A DNA stretch of 5,770 nucleotides, from assembly GCA_011057845.1 (NCBI GenBank), contig DSDB01000609.1, positions 1-5,770 of the forward strand, given 5' to 3'. Below are positions 1-5,770 of this stretch, one piece after another; the first letter of the stretch is position 1; the number at the start of each line of letters is the position of its first letter. This stretch comes from Phycisphaerales bacterium (GTDB taxonomy: Bacteria > Planctomycetota > Phycisphaerae > Sedimentisphaerales > Anaerobacaceae). Under the pieces are notes generated by a model. It ran no database searches. It was not told the origin of the DNA and was given only the letters and a program-made list of their open reading frames with translations. The position numbers were made by a program, and so were the translations under genes.

Positions 1-3000
1 CCGCCTCCGCCAGCGGCCTCATATCGTTACTCGTACAGGTCAGCTTCAGCACCCGGTCGCTCACCCACCGCTCCAGCGTCCGGCGACTGTCCCACGGACA
101 ACGCTGACTGTAGAAATCCGGCGAAAAGATCGGAAGTTGCTCCACGATGAAGAAATTCAGGTTGACGTTTGGAATCTTCCGCTTTGCCACGTAATCCAGA
201 GGCAACACGTTGAGATTTGCCAATAGGCAACATTGCCGTCGCGATGAGACCTCCGGCTTGAAGAGGATCAGGGGAGCGGAATTCGCCACTCCAGCAAAAG
301 GGATGAAGGACGCAATGACAGTGCGTGTGTCGGTCGCTCGCGTGACATTTCGAAATGCAGGGAAGGCCCCCGCAACAGGAATGCCTGCACGTCGGATCAC
401 CTCCGCTTCTGAGACCCACCATCGTGGCGCGACGAAGAACTCGGGGTTCTGGTGGTCAACCGCAGTCGCTTCAACAGTCTGGCCCTGATTCATCCAGTTC
501 TGATCCTTGACGTACACGCTGCCGTAGCGGTGGTCATAAGACCTGAACATCTTGGACTCATACAGAGGCAGAAGCAATTCGCGCCCCTTCTTCCACACCG
601 TCCCAGTCGGTCTGTATTGGGCTGCCTTGAGTTGCTCTGCAGAACGGAAATGTTCTGCATCGTTGGTCTGGTCAAACATGCGCAAGAACCGTATGCCCCA
701 AGGGTTTCCTCCCTTCTTGCGAGTCCGATCAATTAGAACTGGAACACGCCTATAGACGGCTCTGACAAGTTCAGCCTCGCGCGTTGACCGCAGAATTGGA
801 CACGTATGGGTATTGGGATTGAGCAACTTGAGATCTGCCGTGGACAAGGTGATATGGCGATGCCTCTCCCGCAATTCCTCCATGGTGTGGGCAAAAAACA
901 CGAAGTCCGTAGCCTCAGCTCTCAGTGCGCGACCGTTGAACAGCAGAATGCAGAACTTGTACGAGCGGTGGACATCACGAAAAACGGGCGCCATGTTCTC
1001 AAAGTCATAGAAACCCTCCAGCACTCCGTCATCAACCAGCGCCGTGAAGAATCCTCGTGTCGTATGTTCAGTCCCGATGCCCGAAGGGACAAGCACACCC
1101 GCACGGCCTGTTGAACGAAGAATGTTCCGTGACAGCTCGGCGAAGACCGAGTACGTGTTGACATCCCCTCTACCCGTCAGCAAGTACCGCCCGCAAGTGC
1201 GAATATGTGCGATGGTATCACTCGCCAGGCTCTTGGCCTTCAGGTAGTGGGCGTGAAGCTCCGGGTGCGACTCTTGGAGCTTTGCGATGAGCCGCCGCCG
1301 CGTCGCGGCGCTGACCGAGGCGGCAATCTCCGGCATCACCGCGTCAAAAAACTCCCGCTCCTGGACCTTCATCCGTTCCCACGGCGGATTGCCGATCACG
1401 CAGTCGAAGCCCGGATGGGCCCGCTCGAACACCGCCGCAAACGTGCCCTTCCAGTCCATCGCCCGCCGGTCCACCGCCGCGTCGCTCACCAGACTGTTGC
1501 GGCACAGGATGTTGTTCGACAAATCCGCCAGCGTCCTGCCCTTGTGCGCCGACCGAAGCCACAAAGCCAGTTGCGTAATCTCCACGGCCTCCTGCGACAG
1601 GTCCACGCCGAACAGGTTGTCGTGCAGGATATAGTCGGCCCGGGCCGCGGCCACCTCGTCGGCCCCATCGCGGTCGTATGGCCGCAGCAGCCGGGCCACG
1701 TCGAGGTACTTCTGCTCCAGCACGTCATAAGCCTGGATAAGGAACGCACCCGAACCGCACGCCGGGTCAACCACCTTGATATCCCGCAGCGCCGCCACGG
1801 CCGCCTCGACGAATCGCCGGGCTGTCTTGCGGTCGTCAATGGCGTCCGGACACGGCCCGGCCAGCCCGTGCGCCTCGGCTACGGCCCCCAGCCGCTCATC
1901 CGCCACCCGGCCGACCGTCTGCTCACAGATGAAGCTCGTGAACTCCGGCGGCGTATAGTATACCCCTCCCCGCTTTCGCTCGGCCGACTTCTTCATCTTC
2001 GGCCCGGTTCGCTCATCCAGCGCCGTCTCGAACAGCCCGCCCAGCCGAATCCGCTCAATATCCTTGATCGACTTCTCGAACAGATGCCCCAGCACGTCCA
2101 CGTTCACCTCGTGCCGGAAGTCATACTCCCCCACCACCTTGAAAAAGTCCGTCCAGTCATCGTCCAACTCCAGGTCATCCACCGCCGGGTCCGCCTTGAA
2201 CAGCCCCCCGTTGTACGGCGCAATCCCGCGCTTCGGGTTGCCCGTCTCGATGCTCCGGAACAGATCGACGTAGTTCTGCCAGCGAGGATTCGTCACCCGG
2301 GAAAACGGCGGTATCCCCTCCCAAGCCCGCCGCAACGACTTGTCCGGCAGCAACTCCCGGTCCTCGCAGAACGCCACGAACACAATCCGGTCAATCAGCT
2401 TCTGCGCAATCCGAATCGCCTCATCCAGCGGCTGGTTGTGCGGCTTGCCGCACAGATGCTGTATCAGCCGAATGCGATTGAAGTCGTAGTAGTCGTACAG
2501 TTCATCGCCGACCTGCCGCTGCCGTTCCAGACTGGCCTCCAACAGCGCATCCATCCGGGGCGCCTGCCCCATGGCCGACGGTAGAACCCCATCGCGTTGC
2601 AGCAGGCAGTAGAACTGCTGGAATATCTCTTCGTTTCGCAGGTCCGCCAGCGTGAACAGCTCGTATATGTTCGGTGTCTGATTGCGGTGGTAGATGCGGA
2701 AGCTCACATAGTTGCACACGATCCCCCACGGGCACGGCGGCAGTGCGTTCAGATAATCCCAGCACTGCTGCACGGCCGTGCGCCCATTGAACTTGTCGCG
2801 GTCCACGTTCGTCCGCGGCCCCTTCAACTCGATCACCGCCCGCGGCCCATTGCCCCCCGAAGTGCCGAACAGCCCGATGGCCGCATCCGCCTGCCCCCCG
2901 TTGACCGAGTACTTGGGCTTGAGATTCCACCGCTCCTGGCCCTCCGAAAACAACGCATACCCAAGGGCCTCGCCAAACACCTGCGTCAGAAACTCGCCCT

Positions 3001-3220
3001 CCAGAGCCGTTTCGTTCTGAGTCTCCAGCTTGCCGCTCGACTCCAGGTCCGCCCACCGCACCATGATCTCATAGGCCCGGTCGCGGGCGGGCCCCGCCAG
3101 CAACTTGCTGCGAGACTGTTCCCGCAGCTTGCCGGGTAGAAACAGCGGGCGTTTGCGCCGGTCATCCCCGTATCGCGCGGTATTCAGTTCCCCAAAAAGG
3201 TGTTCCTGCTTCGGCGTCAT
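1..3220 (-). CDS. Type IIG (Eco57I-like) restriction enzyme / N6-adenine DNA methyltransferase, 3' end beyond the window
   Basis: Single polypeptide expected to cut DNA and to methylate adenine at its own site using S-adenosylmethionine. The frame is open from the ATG at 3220 to base 1 (1073 codons), with no stop. Order of domains: residues about 65-215 form a PD-(D/E)XK nuclease (ETALEGEFLTQVF helix, D112, then E131-L-K133 in AVIELKG). About 220-415 is a helical linker with FVAFCEDRELLP, YNGGLF and LGHLFEKSI, all usual in this family. The methyltransferase follows: YYTPPEF at 421-427 (motif X), DPACGSGAFL from 485 (motif I), acidic D540 in LFGVDLS (motif II) and NPPW at 611-614 (motif IV). 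WGIRFLRMFDQTND from 841 and LNFFIVEQLP at 1021-1030 mark the target-recognition part. Relatives usually continue some 150 residues past the LTCTSNDMRPLAEA stretch seen at the edge. No clear Shine-Dalgarno precedes the start. A DISARM DrmMI or BREX PglX homologue is possible, but the N-terminal nuclease favours type IIG. Codon bias drops between codons about 670 and 1035. Confidence 0.93.
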   Translation of the reverse strand, partial: MTPKQEHLFGELNTARYGDDRRKRPLFLPGKLREQSRSKLLAGPARDRAYEIMVRWADLESSGKLETQNETALEGEFLTQVFGEALGYALFSEGQERWNLKPKYSVNGGQADAAIGLFGTSGGNGPRAVIELKGPRTNVDRDKFNGRTAVQQCWDYLNALPPCPWGIVCNYVSFRIYHRNQTPNIYELFTLADLRNEEIFQQFYCLLQRDGVLPSAMGQAPRMDALLEASLERQRQVGDELYDYYDFNRIRLIQHLCGKPHNQPLDEAIRIAQKLIDRIVFVAFCEDRELLPDKSLRRAWEGIPPFSRVTNPRWQNYVDLFRSIETGNPKRGIAPYNGGLFKADPAVDDLELDDDWTDFFKVVGEYDFRHEVNVDVLGHLFEKSIKDIERIRLGGLFETALDERTGPKMKKSAERKRGGVYYTPPEFTSFICEQTVGRVADERLGAVAEAHGLAGPCPDAIDDRKTARRFVEAAVAALRDIKVVDPACGSGAFLIQAYDVLEQKYLDVARLLRPYDRDGADEVAAARADYILHDNLFGVDLSQEAVEITQLALWLRSAHKGRTLADLSNNILCRNSLVSDAAVDRRAMDWKGTFAAVFERAHPGFDCVIGNPPWERMKVQEREFFDAVMPEIAASVSAATRRRLIAKLQESHPELHAHYLKAKSLASDTIAHIRTCGRYLLTGRGDVNTYSVFAELSRNILRSTGRAGVLVPSGIGTEHTTRGFFTALVDDGVLEGFYDFENMAPVFRDVHRSYKFCILLFNGRALRAEATDFVFFAHTMEELRERHRHITLSTADLKLLNPNTHTCPILRSTREAELVRAVYRRVPVLIDRTRKKGGNPWGIRFLRMFDQTNDAEHFRSAEQLKAAQYRPTGTVWKKGRELLLPLYESKMFRSYDHRYGSVYVKDQNWMNQGQTVEATAVDHQNPEFFVAPRWWVSEAEVIRRAGIPVAGAFPAFRNVTRATDTRTVIASFIPFAGVANSAPLILFKPEVSSRRQCCLLANLNVLPLDYVAKRKIPNVNLNFFIVEQLPIFSPDFYSQRCPWDSRRTLERWVSDRVLKLTCTSNDMRPLAEA

Positions 3221-3258
3221 ATTGGTGCATCCGCTTTCGGCGGCGGTCAAGTCCCGAT

Positions 3259-3286
3259 ATTCTATGTAATTGCCCGCGCCGGGCAA
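3259..3286 (-). promoter_or_regulatory. Candidate sigma70-type promoter for the restriction-modification gene
   Basis: Read on the minus strand there is a TTGCCC box (3286-3281), a 16-base spacer, and a TAGAAT box (3264-3259; five of six matches to TATAAT). Transcription would begin near 3252, giving a leader of about 30 bases before the ATG at 3220. The site lies in the divergent gap between two genes. It is based on consensus matching only. Confidence 0.4.
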
Positions 3287-3362
3287 GACCTAATCCGACG
3301 CCAATCCCAAAGACAACCGGGGCAATCGCTGGAGGTTTTCGTTTCCGCCGCGGGCGGTGGGT

Positions 3363-3371
3363 TGCTATAAT
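3363..3371 (+). promoter_or_regulatory. Extended -10 promoter for the CPBP-family gene
   Basis: TGCTATAAT is a perfect TATAAT box (3366-3371) preceded by the TGn extension, which can work with a poor -35 box. No good -35 is seen 17 bases upstream. Transcription would start near 3378, leaving about 49 bases of leader. That leader contains a run of eight G (3388-3395). Confidence 0.45.
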
Positions 3372-3426
3372 CCCGGCGGACTGTCAAGGGGGGGGTGTTT
3401 TACGGTCTATTGCGAGCAGGTGGATT

Positions 3427-4167
3427 ATGGCACAGGATGATGGTTCTATGGATCGACACAGTTCGCCCGCCTTCGGGCGGCCACGCCGTGACTATGGCGG
3501 GCCGCCCCCGGTTCCAGGGGCCCATCCGCCCGTGCCGCCGCCCATGCCCGTTGACATACCGCCTGTCGAGTCACCCCTGCCGCCCGGTGGTTGCATCCCA
3601 CCCGCCTCGTTGAGGGCCGGTTCGCCCGTCGATACCACAGCCGCTCCCTGGCTACCGGAGGTCCCAACCCGCCCGCTCTACCGCCCGCGTCTCTTCTTCC
3701 GCACCGACATACCCCTTCGATGGTACATCCCCCTGATGGGCGCCTTCAGCCTCATCCCATCGCTCATCCTCTCATTTGCCCTCGCTCAAACCGGACTGCT
3801 CACCGAGGACACACGGCCGAAGTTCGAAGGCCCGCCCATACTCGTCTTTCTCGGCATGATTATCCTCTCGCCCGTCATCGAGACCCTCCTGATGGCCGCC
3901 ATCCTCTGGGCCGGTTCCTTCCTCACCGGCAACAAAACCCGACTGGCGGTCGCCTCCGCCGTCATCTGGGGCGTGCTCCACTCGCTGGCGGCCCCGGCCT
4001 GGGGGATCACCGTCGCGTGGCCCTTCTTCGTATTCTCCTGCGTCTACCTCGGCTGGCGCGACAGGTCCGTGGGTCGGGCGCTCTTGGTCGCCATGGCCCT
4101 GCACGCATTTCACAACGTCCTGCCCGCCGTCGTTTACCTCATCGGTGCGTATGCCGGGTGGATCTGA
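3427..4167 (+). CDS. CPBP (CAAX protease/Abi) family intramembrane protein with proline-rich N-terminus
   Basis: A 246-residue membrane protein. Residues 1-80 are proline- and glycine-rich and probably disordered in the cytoplasm. Residues about 99-243 hold four to five hydrophobic segments (about 99-122, 137-163, 172-192, 194-210, 217-243). The three CPBP metal-site motifs are in the right order: PVIETLL (E152), WGVLH (H185) and ALHAFHN (H226, N230). The family is related to the Rce1 CAAX protease, and its bacterial members include bacteriocin-processing and immunity proteins; substrates are mostly unknown. The first motif is EExxxR in the classical form, but here the second Glu is T153 and the Arg position is Ala. 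Activity is therefore uncertain, although E152, both His and the Asn remain. The start is supported by AGGTGG at 3418-3423, though spacing to the ATG is only three bases. Met8 (3448) is an alternative start. The gene is divergent from the restriction gene and convergent with the YkgJ-family gene. Confidence 0.85.
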   Translation: MAQDDGSMDRHSSPAFGRPRRDYGGPPPVPGAHPPVPPPMPVDIPPVESPLPPGGCIPPASLRAGSPVDTTAAPWLPEVPTRPLYRPRLFFRTDIPLRWYIPLMGAFSLIPSLILSFALAQTGLLTEDTRPKFEGPPILVFLGMIILSPVIETLLMAAILWAGSFLTGNKTRLAVASAVIWGVLHSLAAPAWGITVAWPFFVFSCVYLGWRDRSVGRALLVAMALHAFHNVLPAVVYLIGAYAGWI

Positions 4168-4174
4168 CGGCCGC

Positions 4175-4192
4175 CGGATGAAGTGGCATCCG
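4175..4192 (+). terminator. Small hairpin just after the CPBP gene
   Basis: CGGATG and CATCCG form a perfect six-pair stem with a six-base loop, beginning eight bases after the stop codon. No run of T follows, so it is not a standard intrinsic terminator. It could protect the 3' end of the message or be chance. Confidence 0.25.
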
Positions 4193-4209
4193 CACGATAC
4201 TACCCCCCG

Positions 4210-4243
4210 CTTGTCATGCTCAGCGGAGCCAGGCATCTCGGCC
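4210..4243. repeat. Degraded copy of a dispersed 'TGTCATnCTGAGCG'-type repeat
   Basis: The stretch from TTGTCATGCT through AGGCATCTCG resembles the widespread intergenic repeat whose general form is TGTCAT-n-CTGAGCG followed by AGCGAAG-n-ATCTC, with partly self-complementary ends (ATGCT against AGCAT; here GGCAT). It is recognised from memory of similar sequences, with several mismatches. It sits in the gap between two convergent genes, where such elements are often found. No gene is supported in 4168-4339. Confidence 0.35.
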
Positions 4244-4339
4244 GGACACCCCTTGGAAGACGGGTCCCACCATCACGCAATGCAATTCGAGTCCGCATGG
4301 CCCTCACGGTCCGACCCGGTAACCCGTGACAGACATCTC

Positions 4340-5197
4340 TCATGAGGCCAGGGCCGTCGACGCCGTCGACGCCTCAGCCATCTCCGTTATGATGCGAATC
4401 ATCGCCGCCACGGCCGTCCTGGCCGGCCACGTCCGGCACCCACGGGCCGGCTCTATGGCCACCCACGCCGGCGCCAACGGCAGAATAATCGCCTCCGGCG
4501 CCGTCCCTTCCAGTTCCGCGGTCAACCGAACCAGCACGTCGACCATGCTCACGGGAAAGCCAACCGGCTCGGCCACCCCCGGCCGCCCGGAACAACCCTC
4601 TGCCGAGCCGAAAACATAGTATTGCCGGCACGCCAGCGGACGCTGCTCATACATCGAACAACACCCGAAATGAAGGAACGGGCAGGCAACCTTCAGGCCC
4701 TCATACCATCGCGACACCGCCAGCAACGCCCCGGCCCCCGCCGTCGGGTCCCCGGACATCGGACGCAACACAATCTCCGGCGGCGCTGATTTCAGTATCC
4801 GCCTCGCCGCCCCCAGAAGCGCCAACTCGGTCATGTTCCGCCGGCTCGGCGGCTCGCGTCGAATACACTGCGCCAGATAGAACGCCTCCGGCGGCGATAT
4901 GGGAACCAGACACCGCGAGCAACACGCCGAGCACCCCTTGCAACAGGGCACGTTCCACCGCCGCGGATGAGCCTCCAGCGCCGTCTCGGTAATGGCGTCG
5001 CACACCTCGTAAGCCAGCGGAACCAGATCCGCCAGCGTAACCCGCTCCCGCATGAGACGGATATCCAGCCGCACCATCGTCCCGGCCACGGGGATACTGA
5101 GCCGCAGATCGTTCGCCAGCGGCACGACGTTTTGCCCCGATAAGACACCACTCCGCCGGCCGACGCCGCCTTTTATGCTCTCTATCTGCATGCCCAC
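4340..5197 (-). CDS. YkgJ-family cysteine-rich zinc/iron-chelating protein
   Basis: A soluble protein of 285 residues from the chosen GTG start. Two cysteine clusters define the family. The first is CKGCSACC (C86, C89, C92, C93), flanked by C85 and C96. The second is a CPFL...GCCSMYEQRPLACR block holding C172, C179, C180 and C190. These residues are expected to bind zinc or an iron centre. The biochemical role of the family is not established, and older labels such as 'Fe-S oxidoreductase' are guesses. The frame is open back to a GTG at 5281, but those extra 28 codons would run straight through a strong terminator hairpin. An AAGGAGG at 5215-5209 instead points to the GTG at 5197 (11-base spacing) or the ATG at 5191 (17-base spacing). 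The C-terminus ASTASTALAS comes from a short GTCGACGCC duplication. It converges on the CPBP gene and has no co-transcribed partner in view. Confidence 0.85.
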   Translation of the reverse strand: MGMQIESIKGGVGRRSGVLSGQNVVPLANDLRLSIPVAGTMVRLDIRLMRERVTLADLVPLAYEVCDAITETALEAHPRRWNVPCCKGCSACCSRCLVPISPPEAFYLAQCIRREPPSRRNMTELALLGAARRILKSAPPEIVLRPMSGDPTAGAGALLAVSRWYEGLKVACPFLHFGCCSMYEQRPLACRQYYVFGSAEGCSGRPGVAEPVGFPVSMVDVLVRLTAELEGTAPEAIILPLAPAWVAIEPARGCRTWPARTAVAAMIRIITEMAEASTASTALAS

Positions 5198-5208
5198 TTC
5201 AGTCTCGG

Positions 5209-5215
5209 CCTCCTT
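5209..5215 (-). promoter_or_regulatory. Ribosome binding site deciding the start of the YkgJ-family gene
   Basis: AAGGAGG, a full match to the anti-Shine-Dalgarno core, lies 11 bases before the GTG at 5197 and 17 before the ATG at 5191. No comparable site precedes the more distant GTG at 5281, so the longer reading is unlikely. Confidence 0.6.
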
Positions 5216-5236
5216 GCCTGAAAACACGGCCTTCGC

Positions 5237-5261
5237 AAAAACCGGGCGACTCGGCGCCCGG
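5237..5261 (-). terminator. Strong intrinsic terminator in the leader of the YkgJ-family gene
   Basis: Read on the minus strand, CCGGGCG, a six-base loop and CGCCCGG form a perfect seven-pair GC stem (5261-5242), followed at once by TTTTT (5241-5237). It lies 21 bases upstream of the AAGGAGG site. The nearest possible upstream minus-strand gene ends near 5700, so this is either a distant terminator for that transcript or an attenuator inside this gene's own leader. Confidence 0.65.
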
Positions 5262-5285
5262 CCAAGCCTGCAAGGACCCACGCCA

Positions 5286-5315
5286 GCGATCCCCGCGCTC
5301 TAAGCCCCTGATCGC
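5286..5315 (-). repeat. Inverted repeat GCGATC...GATCGC upstream of the terminator
   Basis: Perfect six-base arms (5286-5291 and 5310-5315) surround an 18-base, GC-rich interior. It lies 24 bases upstream of the terminator stem in the minus direction. It may be a further helix of a structured leader, but arms this short can arise by chance in GC-rich DNA. I recognise no known riboswitch class. The stretch 5316-5426 shows no gene and no clear promoter; it is relatively AT-rich, with two ACGTAT copies at about 5384-5400. Confidence 0.3.
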
Positions 5316-5426
5316 CCAATTCCCTGCAAACGTAAGGAAAATACTGGCCCAACGCCGAAAAAACCGCCCAAAACTGTAAAATTACGTATTTACCACGTAT
5401 GACTTCAGCCACTCCCAGCCCCGCAC

Positions 5427-5613
5427 CACAGGCCTCCCGCCCGTGTACCGTGGCGAGGGCATCCCCGTGGCGAGGGCATCCTGCCCTTGCGTCCCGCGGG
5501 CGTCCCGCCCGCGCATAACACGGGCATCCTGCCCGTGCACCGTGGCGAGGGCATCCTGCCCTTGCGTCCCGCGGGCGTCCCGCCCGCGCATAACACGGGC
5601 ATCCTGCCCGTGC
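5427..5613. repeat. GC-rich palindromic repeat array with a 75-bp tandem duplication
   Basis: Bases 5465-5538 and 5540-5613 are identical over 74 bases (75-base period). Each copy holds three palindromes, seen in the first copy as AGGGCA-TCC-TGCCCT (5473-5487), CGCGGGC-GTCCC-GCCCGCG (5495-5513) and CACGGGCA-TCC-TGCCCGTG (5519-5537). A 17-base start of the same unit lies at 5448-5464, and a diverged palindrome of the same type at 5427-5445. The period is a multiple of three, so open frames pass through on both strands and yield peptides such as GILPV and AGGTPAG. These resemble repeats common between planctomycete genes and often miscalled as proteins. I treat the array as non-coding. Confidence 0.85.
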
Positions 5614-5624
5614 TAATGAACCCC

Positions 5625-5639
5625 GTCGCCGCAGGCGAC
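5625..5639. repeat. Isolated palindrome GTCGCC-GCA-GGCGAC
   Basis: A six-pair stem with a three-base loop, 11 bases beyond the tandem array. Its layout is like the array's palindromes, but its loop is GCA, not TCC. It could be a diverged member of the array or the 3' hairpin of the gene ending near 5700. There is no T run. Confidence 0.4.
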
Positions 5640-5699
5640 TCAACCCACGCAATGCGCAACACGAAACATTCAAACTTCCCGATATTCTCGTAAGTGATT

Positions 5700-5770
5700 T
5701 CATAGCAAGTCCTTCCGCAAGTAGAAACAGGCATTGAGGACGTGCATCAGACCCGTCAGAAGGCGGTAGA
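5700..5770 (-). CDS. Possible C-terminus of an unidentified protein entering from the right
   Basis: On the minus strand the frame from the right edge reads 22 codons and then TGA (5702-5700). The peptide ends LLTGLMHVLNACFYLRKDLL, an ordinary amphipathic helical tail. By hand count 17 of 22 third positions are G or C, in line with the bias of the firm genes here, while the alternative frame starting at 5703 has 9 of 22. I do not recognise the family. The fragment is short and the call is tentative. Confidence 0.35.
   Translation of the reverse strand, partial: YRLLTGLMHVLNACFYLRKDLL

Noticed and set aside
1205..2584. 459-codon plus-strand open frame
   Set aside because: It is antisense to the restriction-modification gene. 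The product is dominated by Arg, Pro, Leu, His and Val with no recognisable domain, which is the usual shadow of a GC-rich gene.
2502..3056. 184-codon minus-strand frame
   Set aside because: It is out of frame within the same large gene, whose own frame carries the nuclease motifs. This one is Gly/Ala/Arg-rich and has no motif.
2597..3139. 180-codon plus-strand frame
   Set aside because: It is antisense to the nuclease domain and has no motif or ribosome binding site that I can see.
1..3220. BREX PglX or DISARM DrmMI as the first choice for the large gene
   Set aside because: The methylase core would fit, but the N-terminal nuclease motif and the lack of any partner gene in view favour a stand-alone type IIG enzyme. 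Sequence to the left could change this.
3591..4181. 196-codon plus-strand frame overlapping the CPBP gene
   Set aside because: It is rich in Arg, His and Pro, while the alternative frame has membrane segments and all three ordered CPBP motifs.
4145..4345. 66-codon plus-strand frame after the CPBP gene
   Set aside because: It overlaps the end of the CPBP gene and crosses a degraded repeat. The peptide looks like non-coding translation.
5198..5281. N-terminal extension of the YkgJ-family protein from the GTG at 5281
   Set aside because: It would be translated through a strong intrinsic terminator and has no ribosome binding site, while AAGGAGG lies just before the GTG at 5197.
5448..5613. CRISPR array
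   Set aside because: There are only two full units, they abut with no unique spacers, and the whole unit is repeated.
5405..5734. Open frames on both strands across the palindromic repeats
   Set aside because: They exist because the repeat period is a multiple of three and the sequence lacks stops. The peptides are translations of the repeat itself.

Overview
This window is a GC-rich bacterial fragment, most likely from a member of the Planctomycetota. That guess rests on three things: the strong G/C bias at third codon positions, a proline-rich CPBP membrane protein, and an array of short GC palindromes at the right end. In reading frame the palindromes give peptides of the GILPV / AGGTPAGRMPV kind, which I know as a common intergenic repeat in planctomycete genomes. 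The assignment is an inference; there is no rRNA or marker gene to confirm it.

Left half (1-3220, minus strand): one very large gene that starts at 3220 and runs off the left edge, with 1073 codons visible. It reads as a single-chain restriction-modification enzyme of the type IIG (Eco57I-like) class. It has an N-terminal PD-(D/E)XK nuclease, a helical linker, an N6-adenine methyltransferase core (YYTPPEF, DPACGSG, NPPW), then a target-recognition region ending near an LNFFIVEQLP motif. The segment after the NPPW motif, up to about codon 1035, has clearly weaker GC bias than the parts on either side. This suggests the specificity module was exchanged by recombination.

Middle (3221-4167): a divergent intergenic region with a candidate promoter for each direction. 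A plus-strand CPBP/CAAX-type intramembrane protease homologue follows, with a disordered proline-rich N-terminus and a non-standard first catalytic motif. The next 172 bases, between this gene and the convergent one, hold a small hairpin and a degraded dispersed repeat.

Right (4340-5770): a minus-strand YkgJ-family cysteine-rich metal-chelating protein. Its leader holds a strong intrinsic terminator about 20 bases upstream of a good ribosome binding site, so the leader either ends upstream transcription or acts as an attenuator. Beyond it lie about 420 bases without a convincing gene, including a perfect 74-bp sequence present twice at a 75-bp period, each copy made of three palindromes. At the extreme right is a possible 22-codon C-terminus of another minus-strand gene.

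The genes do not form one obvious operon. The restriction-modification gene is the clear defence component. No other recognised defence gene is in view, and I do not see good evidence for a new multi-gene system.
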